A DNA stretch of 64,000 bases from Diphasiastrum complanatum (lineage: Eukaryota > Streptophyta > Lycopodiopsida > Lycopodiales > Lycopodiaceae): assembly GCA_029204225.1 (NCBI GenBank), contig CM055113.1, forward strand, positions 1,343,973-1,407,972, written 5' to 3'. The notes beneath the pieces were generated by a model. That model searched no databases and had not been told where the DNA came from. It was given only the letters and a program-made list of their open reading frames with translations. Every line of letters begins with the position of its first letter. Position 1 is the first letter of the stretch. This document shows positions 56,376 to 64,000 of the stretch, piece after piece. Position numbers and translations under genes: made by a program.

Positions 56376-56518
56376 AGTAGAACATGTAATTAGAATGTGG
56401 GTCTCACGTACAGACTGTGAAAGCTATGTGTGTGTGAGAGAGCGATGAAGAGATGTATAGGGAGAGTACTGAATCACAGCGCCTGCTTATGAACCAGAGA
56501 GAGAGAGAGAGAGAGAGA
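55219..56518. repeat. local duplications around (GA)n tracts
   Basis: A segment with CTTCATTCTTGCC and AGGAGCATCTGGATCTGGAA occurs at about 55261-55377 and again at 56036-56133. AATGGG.GTATGTGCTTG...CTGCTTATGAAC occurs at about 55420 and 56293. A third segment with AATTAGAATGTGGGTCTCAC occurs at about 55823 and 56388. (GA)n tracts at 55468-55510 and 56327-56373 follow equivalent points. Confidence 0.75.
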
Positions 56519-56671
56519 GAGTGTTTTTCGCGAAATTTTTGAGAGAGAATTTTTCGTCGATTTGAGAGAGAGAGAGAGAGAGAATTTTTTGAGATAGAAA
56601 GAATTTTTTGCAAAATTTTGAAAGAATATTTTTTGCAAAAAATTTGAGAGAGAATTTTTTGCGAAATTTTT

Positions 56672-56710
<39 letters not shown>

Positions 56711-56818
56711 TTTCGTGATATTTTCGAGAGAGAATTTTTCAAAATTTTCGAGAGAAATTTTTTCGCGAAATTTCGAGAGAGAAATTCTCACGAATTTTCG
56801 AGAGAGAATTTTTCGCGA

Positions 56819-56823
<5 letters not shown>
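56519..56823. repeat. degenerate minisatellite GAGAGAATTTTTCGCGAAATTTTC
   Basis: About ten diverged 24- to 30-bp units combine a GAGAGAGAA run with a TTTTTCGCGAAA dyad. A (TA)n tract interrupts at 56674-56707 and (GA)n runs border it. Confidence 0.8.

Positions 56824-56869
<46 letters not shown>
56824..56869. repeat. (GA)n microsatellite
   Basis: Pure GA repeat of about 23 units. Confidence 0.96.
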
Positions 56870-56873
<4 letters not shown>

Positions 56874-57138
56874 TTAATGTCCATGAAATACCCTAAGGTA
56901 CAAAGGACTAATAAACAAGTACATGTCAAATATGCACGGTGGGACTCACGTACAGACTCTTGCGAGCCCCATCTCTTTCCCTCTCTATGTCCACTCAAGC
57001 CTACATGGCAGAGCCTGGTTGGCTAGCCACACAAGCCTATGGCAAGCCTATGTGGCAACCTACAACATGCTTGCATGGCAGACATGAGGCCTATGCCATG
57101 CCTATGTGGTCTGTCATGCAAGCCTATGGTAGGCCTAC
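56870..57138. other. unassigned; CCTATG-rich short repeats
   Basis: Between 57000 and 57138 the words AAGCCTATGG, GCCTATGTGG and CATGGCAGA recur. No gene. Confidence 0.4.
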
Positions 57139-58225
57139 TGTTGGAGAGAGAGGGGGAGAATAAATGACGAACATGAACGAGAAATGAACTCAAACAAGAA
57201 GCGAACGAGAAACGAACTCGAACAAAAAATGTTTGTGCACAGCGGAATGAACTATACGACTCTCTCCGTAAGCATGACTACGCCTATCAGAATGACAGAA
57301 CTTTAGTGATAGAAATCATGGTCATTCTAGATTACGTAGACAAACATTAATAGATGAAGTCCCTGAAGAATAATTTGTCGGGAATAGGGAGACAAATTAT
57401 ATGTCGCGAATGATTCGCGAAGAGCTAGACTGTGCTCGACTGATAATTAGTCGCGAATGATTTGCAAAAGACAAGACTAAATGTTAATCATCTATTATCA
57501 GTATGAAAGATAAGCATAACAATATTGACATAGATCTGAATGCAGAACAATGAACTGTATCAGATTAGGTATATCATGTATACTTTTCAATAATGCGGTA
57601 GAGCACAATACAGTAGCGGACGAAACCGCGTGCCCTACAAAGCTTATTTCAATCTGTAAAAAAGAATTAAACCTTAATTCAGACAAAATGAAAAATCAAT
57701 GCTCAGGGCATCTACTTCGTTTATGTCGTCTTCTTCTGCTCCCTTTGACATCATTACACGAATGGTGTCCAATATATATATGTTACATAATATTACAGGT
57801 GTGCAGATGTGAAAGTACAGAGTGGATGTGCTATCTGTAGGAGATCGTGGGTGGCTGCAATCATTGTCCAATCTGTTAGTGCAATTGCATGGGGTGAGCG
57901 TGAAAAGGGTGCGACGTCAGCCAGTGTTGAAGTGATCTTGGTGATGATGCGAAAAGTGCATCACTCTTACGAATGGCCTTAGGATAAGATTTACAGGGTG
58001 CCTTAGCTTTTAGGGCACTTTCGGCATTCAGTAAGATAGCGTCCCCTTTTCGCCTATCACCTTAAATTGTGTAGAAACACGATGTCACTATTTTTTCGCC
58101 TTTTCTTCGTCTGTGCAAATTTGCATGTATATATGCAGACTGCGTGACAACGTTAGTAAATATGCAGCATGAATGGAGGCAGATTAAAATGGGATTTAGG
58201 AGAGCTAGAGGGAATAAATTCAACA
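57139..58225 (-). repeat. 3' LTR of copia-E (1087 bp)
   Basis: Plus-strand ends are TGTTGGAGAG and TTCAACA (TGTTG...CAACA). It adjoins the pyrimidine run CCCCCCTTAAT (purine tract on the minus strand). Confidence 0.88.
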
Positions 58226-58236
58226 ACCCCCCTTAA
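58226..58236 (-). other. purine tract of copia-E
   Basis: ATTAAGGGGGGT on the minus strand, directly before the LTR. Confidence 0.8.
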
Positions 58237-59640
58237 TCAGGATCCATGAATGCCTTGATCTTCAGACTGAGCAATGCACAAAATCTGTTGTGTGCATTAA
58301 CACTGAGTGCTTTTGTGAAGATGTTTGCAACCATGTCCTGCATTCTGTAGTACGTTAAGCTTACCACCTCTCTTTCGAGAACCTTGCCCCTGATGTAGTG
58401 ATATCTGATCTCAATGTGCTTACTCCTAGAATGAAATCTAGGGTTGGACGATAAGGCAATAGCACTTTGATTATCACAAAATAAAATTGTAGGGCTGTAC
58501 TGATACAGATTGATATCTGACAGCAAATTCTTCAACCAAAACACTTCCTTAATAGATTGAGAAACAACAATGTATTATGCTTTAGTAGAGGAAAGTGCGA
58601 TAGAGGTTTGCTTACGACTATTCCACGAAATAGGCCCGCCATTGAAGATAAATGTAAATCCAAATGTGGACTTACAATTGTCTGCATCTCCTCCCCAACT
58701 TGCCTCAGAATAACCACGGAGCTGATGAAGATTGTTGTTGCTGACATCTCCATAGCAAATGCACTGGTCCATGGTAGCTCGAATATATCTCATGACTTGA
58801 ATAAGAGCCTTCCAATGGGTAATTTCAAGATTATCCATGTATTGTCTGAGTGAGTTGACAACAAAAGAGATATCTGGTCTTGTACAGACCATTGCGTACA
58901 TGAGAGATCCAAGTATCAATCGATACAGATATTCTCTCATCTGCTCCTCTTCCTGCTTGGTCTGGGAACATTGGTCCTTCGACAAATGCAGGCCTGGATC
59001 CATTGTTGAGTGAGCTAATTTACAATTCATCAAATTGTATCTATTAAGAACATTGTGAAGATACCTTTGTTGAGTGATGTAAATCAGTCGACTTATTCTG
59101 TCTCTGTGGATTTTAATTCCAAGACAGAAGTGAGCTTTGCCCAGATCAGTCATGTCGAATTTTGAGAACAACATCTGTTTTGCATCCTTGACCATTTTGG
59201 TATTGTTGTTGAAGAGCAACGTATCATCAACGTACAAGGTGATGATAATGAAGGATTGCTGCACTGACCTTGAATAAATGTTGCAATCAACAGTGCTTGG
59301 TTTGAATCCTTGTTCAATGATAAATGTGTTGATCCTCTGAAACCAAGCTCTGGCAGATTGTTTCAAGCCGTAAAGTACTTTGTGAAGTTTATAAACATGA
59401 TTCTTCATGCCTTCCAGGACGTATCCTTCGAGCTGCATCATGTAGATATCTTCTTGTATGACTCCATTCAGATAGGCTGTATGTACATCAAGTTGATGTA
59501 CTTCGAGGTCAGCAGCTGCAAGATAAGACAAGAGCATTTGGATTGACAAATGTTTGACGATTGGACTAAAAGTCTCACTGTAGGTGACATTCAAAATCTG
59601 GGTGAATCCTTGTGCTACTAGTCTAGCCTTCCTTCGATAA
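58233..59640 (-). pseudogene. copia-E reverse transcriptase and RNase H
   Basis: The 339-residue frame from 59594 carries RT from the ETFSPIVK block through QLDVHTAYLNG and the active site YVDD (59224-59235). It continues to GSLMYAMVCTRPDI and the RNase H start with SWGGDADNCKSTFGFTFIF. A stop just after SSTKA (about 58574) separates the RNase H end (58544-58233), which holds FCDNQSAIALSSNP and NIFTKAL. One stop in this part, more upstream. Nonfunctional because integrase and protease are broken. Confidence 0.9.
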
Positions 59641-60797
59641 TTTTCTCTGTTGGCATTATTATCTTAAAGATCCATTTGCAATCAATAATATTGCAGCCAA
59701 TAGGAGCTTCGATTAATGACCATGTCTGATTCTTGATCAGAGAGGAATACTCTTTGTCCATGGCTTCTCTCTAGAGATCAGAGTCTGGTTGGCTGAGTGC
59801 CTCTTCGACTGTTGTCGGTTCCTACATTAAGAGACAAGCAGACTCAAGAGCATACCTTGTGGGCTGTGTGCACACTCGGCTTGATCTTTTGGTCGAACAT
59901 CTGTTTTGGACGTAAGCTGTAGTGGAGACAGCTTCAGCCCAGAATCTCTTGGGCAACAATGCATGCGATAGCATACACTTAGCAGATTCGACCAAAGTAC
60001 GGTTCTTCCTCTCAACTAAGACATTAGACTGAGGATTGTAAGGAGTGATGAATTGTTGCTCAATGCCTTGGCTTTGGCAGTACTCCTTAAACTCGACAGA
60101 GATGTATTCTCCACCGTTGTTTGGTCTTAGGGCCTTGATCGTCCTTCTAGCTCCTTTTCTGCATGCTCCTTGAAGATTCTGAAGCAGTTGAAGGCTTCTA
60201 ATTTCTTCTTTATGAAATACACCATCGTTCTTCTGGAGAATTCGTCAATAAAGGTTATAAAATACTTGGCATTCTTCAACGAAGGATTTTTCATCGGGAA
60301 ATATCTGAATGTACGCGACTAGCAATCCTCTAGCAACATGCTGATAGCTTGACTAAAATGGTTTCCTAGTCTATTTACCAACTGGACAGTCTTGACAGAT
60401 AGGTAACTCGACTTTTTCACAAGGATAGTTGAGATAAAAAACAATAGATTGTCTAGACATTCATTGTACAACAGCATGATTTAAATGACCAAGTCTATAA
60501 TGCCAATATAAACTTTTATTTGAATGAATTGACGTACTGAGAGCCTGACTAGAGGCAGAAAAGCAATGACTTAATCTATACAAAGTATCTATGCCTCTTT
60601 CCGAGTGCTAGGATCTTGCTTGTCCTATCAACTACTTTACATTGTTGATTCAACTGCCCTTTGTTGTTGTTCTTCGCTTGAAGTATGTGACAGGCTTGTA
60701 TTTTGTGGTTGTTTTGTTTGCAGTATTTGTAGAACAGCTTCTTCTTTGTCTACGGATTTGACTTTTCCTTGTGCTGAGCTGGTTTCTGGTCTGGCTT
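59641..60797 (-). pseudogene. copia-E integrase and protease, heavily decayed
   Basis: Integrase blocks can be read in different frames, for example VERKNRTLVESAKCMLSHAL near 59930-60030. To the right lie GAG-pre-integrase traces and a damaged zinc-knuckle region (60600-60800). Stops and frame changes every 100 bases or so. Orientation and order agree with the flanking gag and RT. Confidence 0.75.
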
Positions 60798-61370
60798 TTA
60801 TTGCTTCGGGTCTTTCTTCTTCTTCTGCTTTGTCATGCTCTTGTTGGTGTACAAGGCGTGAAAATCAGCTGAGGAACTCGAGGCTTCGTTCCTTCGCGTG
60901 TCTTCCTGCAACAACATAGTAATGACTCTCGAAAGAGTCAATTCTGGATGTGTCGTGATGATCATCACCCAGCTGTCGTAAGAACTTGGCAAGCTTGTAA
61001 GCAGTTGCATCACTGCGTCTTGATTTTCTATGAAAAATGCAACGGCGGCCATTTGTCTTAGCAGGTTCTTGAATTGATTAATGCGATTCTGTAGAGAATC
61101 ACCATTCGTCATCTTGAGGGAGTAGAATTTCTTCCTGAGATGTAGCTTGGAAGCTATATTTTGCACTTTGTATAGTGTGCTTAAGATGTCCCAGAGTTCT
61201 TTCAATGTCTGAGCTTCGGATACATGGCTGATCTGGGTATCTGTGATGTTGAGGATGATCAGTGCGAAAGCCTTTCCATCCTTTAGCTTCCACCTGGCGA
61301 TTGTCGCGTCATCCGCTTTGGGTTTCCCTTCTGCACCTGTAAAAACGTCGTAGAGTCTTGTATTGTGGAA
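60798..61370 (-). pseudogene. copia-E gag
   Basis: The minus-strand frame covers a UBN2-type gag with WKLKDGKAFALIILNITDTQ, SKLHLRKKFYSLKM and LLTSLPSSYDSW. The open frame extends upstream through the PBS into the LTR without a convincing start codon, so the N-terminus is probably damaged. Similar to the gag at 53024-53458. Confidence 0.85.
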
Positions 61371-61391
61371 GCTTATCAAGCTATGAAAATA

Positions 61392-61403
61392 GCTCTGATA
61401 CCA
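61392..61403 (-). other. PBS of copia-E
   Basis: Reverse complement of TGGTATCAGAGC, abutting the LTR with no spacer. Confidence 0.93.
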
Positions 61404-62331
61404 TGTTGGAGAGAGAGGGGGAGAATAAATGACGAACACGAATGAGAAATGAACTCGAACAAGAAGCGAACGAGAAACGAACTCGAATAGAAAATGTTTG
61501 TGCGCAGCGAAATGAACTATACGACTCTCTCTGTAAGCATGACTACGCCTATCAGAATGACATAACTTTAGTGATAGAAATCACGGTCATTCTAGATTAC
61601 ATAGCCAAAGATTAATAGATGAAGCACCAGAAGAATAATTTGTCGCGAATAGTGAGACAAACTATATGTCGCGAATGATTTGCGAAGAGCTAGACTGTGC
61701 TCGACTGATGATTAGTTGCGAATGATTCACGAAAGACAAAACTAAATGTTAATCGTCTATTACCAGTAAGAACAACTAGAAAGGTCAGACAGAATGAAAG
61801 ATAAGCATAACAATATTAACATAGATCTGAACACAGAACAAAGAACCATATCAGATTAAGTATATCATGCATACATGTCAATAATGCGGTAGAGCACAAT
61901 ACAGTAGCAGACAAAATCGCGTGCCCTACAAAGCTTATTTCAATTTGTAAAAAGGAATTAAACCTTAATGTTGACAAAATGAAGAATCGATGCTCAAGGA
62001 ATCTACTTCGTTTATGTCATCTTCTTCTGCTCCCTTCAACATCATTACACGAATGGTGTCCAATATATATATGTTACATAATATTACAGGTGTGCAGATG
62101 TGAAAGTACAGAGTGGATGTGCTGTCTGTAGGAGATCGTGGATGGCTGCAATTGTTGTCCAATCCATTAGCACAACTGAATGGGGTGAGTGTGAAAAGGG
62201 TGCAACATCAGCCAGTGCTGAAGTGAACGTTGGTGATGATGCAAAAAGTGCGTCACTCTTACGAATGGCCTTCAAATAAGATTTACAGGGTGCCTTAGCT
62301 TTTAGGGCACTTTTGGCATTTAGTAAGATAG
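61404..62331 (-). repeat. 5' LTR of copia-E, outer end missing
   Basis: Matches 57139-58041 but homology stops at TAGTAAGATAG, so about 185 bp of U3 is lost. It contains an extra 22-bp piece near 61775-61797. Confidence 0.85.
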
Positions 62332-63919
<1,588 letters not shown>

Positions 63920-64000
63920 AGTGGAGTACATGAGTGTGAAGTTGAGCACTAATTTGTGAGGTGCAAAAATTGTAGAGCTTCATAGGCTTGATCATTGCTA

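Larger units (their letters stand above)
57139..62331 (-). mobile_element. copia-E, decayed minus-strand copia element
   Basis: Reading leftward: 5' LTR (61404-62331, outer end lost), PBS (61392-61403), gag (61370-60798), decayed protease and integrase, RT (59594-58753), RNase H (58752-58233), purine tract (58226-58236) and 3' LTR (58225-57139). The two LTRs match over 900 bp. The fragment at 6205-6395 is a relative. Confidence 0.9.

Overview
The window is plant nuclear DNA made almost entirely of transposable elements. Evidence for a land plant: Ty1/copia and Ty3/gypsy polyproteins of plant type, primer-binding sites complementary to plant initiator-Met tRNA (TGGTATCAGAGC), LTRs that begin TG and end CA, a hAT-like miniature element, and long (GA)n, (TA)n and (CT)n tracts. 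I could not identify the species. I found no confident host gene, rRNA, tRNA or CRISPR.

Layout. 1-5217: a copia element (copia-1) with an unbroken 1316-residue polyprotein; only its 5' LTR is cut by the window edge. 5218-9204: fragments, two (TA)n-headed hairpin repeats and a coiled-coil reading frame. 9205-13299: a broken minus-strand relative of copia-1 (copia-2), itself interrupted by an insertion. 13811-16900: a decayed, intron-bearing gene of an uncharacterised, probably transposon-related family, interrupted by an LTR-like insertion. 16984-18960: minus-strand gypsy remnant. 19950-20417: hAT-type MITE with a perfect 8-bp target duplication.

22564-43451 is a nest of one LTR family group. 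A chromovirus-like gypsy element (A2, plus strand) has its 5' LTR split by a solo LTR (duplication GGAAA) and by an LTR-B copy (CGCCG/CGTCG). Inside lie a second gypsy copy (A1, minus strand), a complete 5.05-kb non-autonomous element (LARD-1, duplication CGTGC) and a second one (LARD-2, minus). A third copy (LARD-3, 44105-49158, duplication CAGTC) sits in an unrelated copia LTR. LARDs have no gag or pol but share with the gypsy elements the LTR start, the PBS, about 570 bp of leader carrying five repeated stem-loops, and a stem-loop just before the polypurine tract. The likely relationship is a parasite moved by the gypsy machinery; both gypsy copies here are themselves internally deleted.

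49182-53900: broken copia pieces in both orientations. 53946-57138: simple-sequence-rich DNA with local duplications and a minisatellite. 57139-62331: a decayed minus-strand copia element (copia-E) with both LTRs. 62332-64000: unassigned DNA ending in a 142-bp (GA)n tract.
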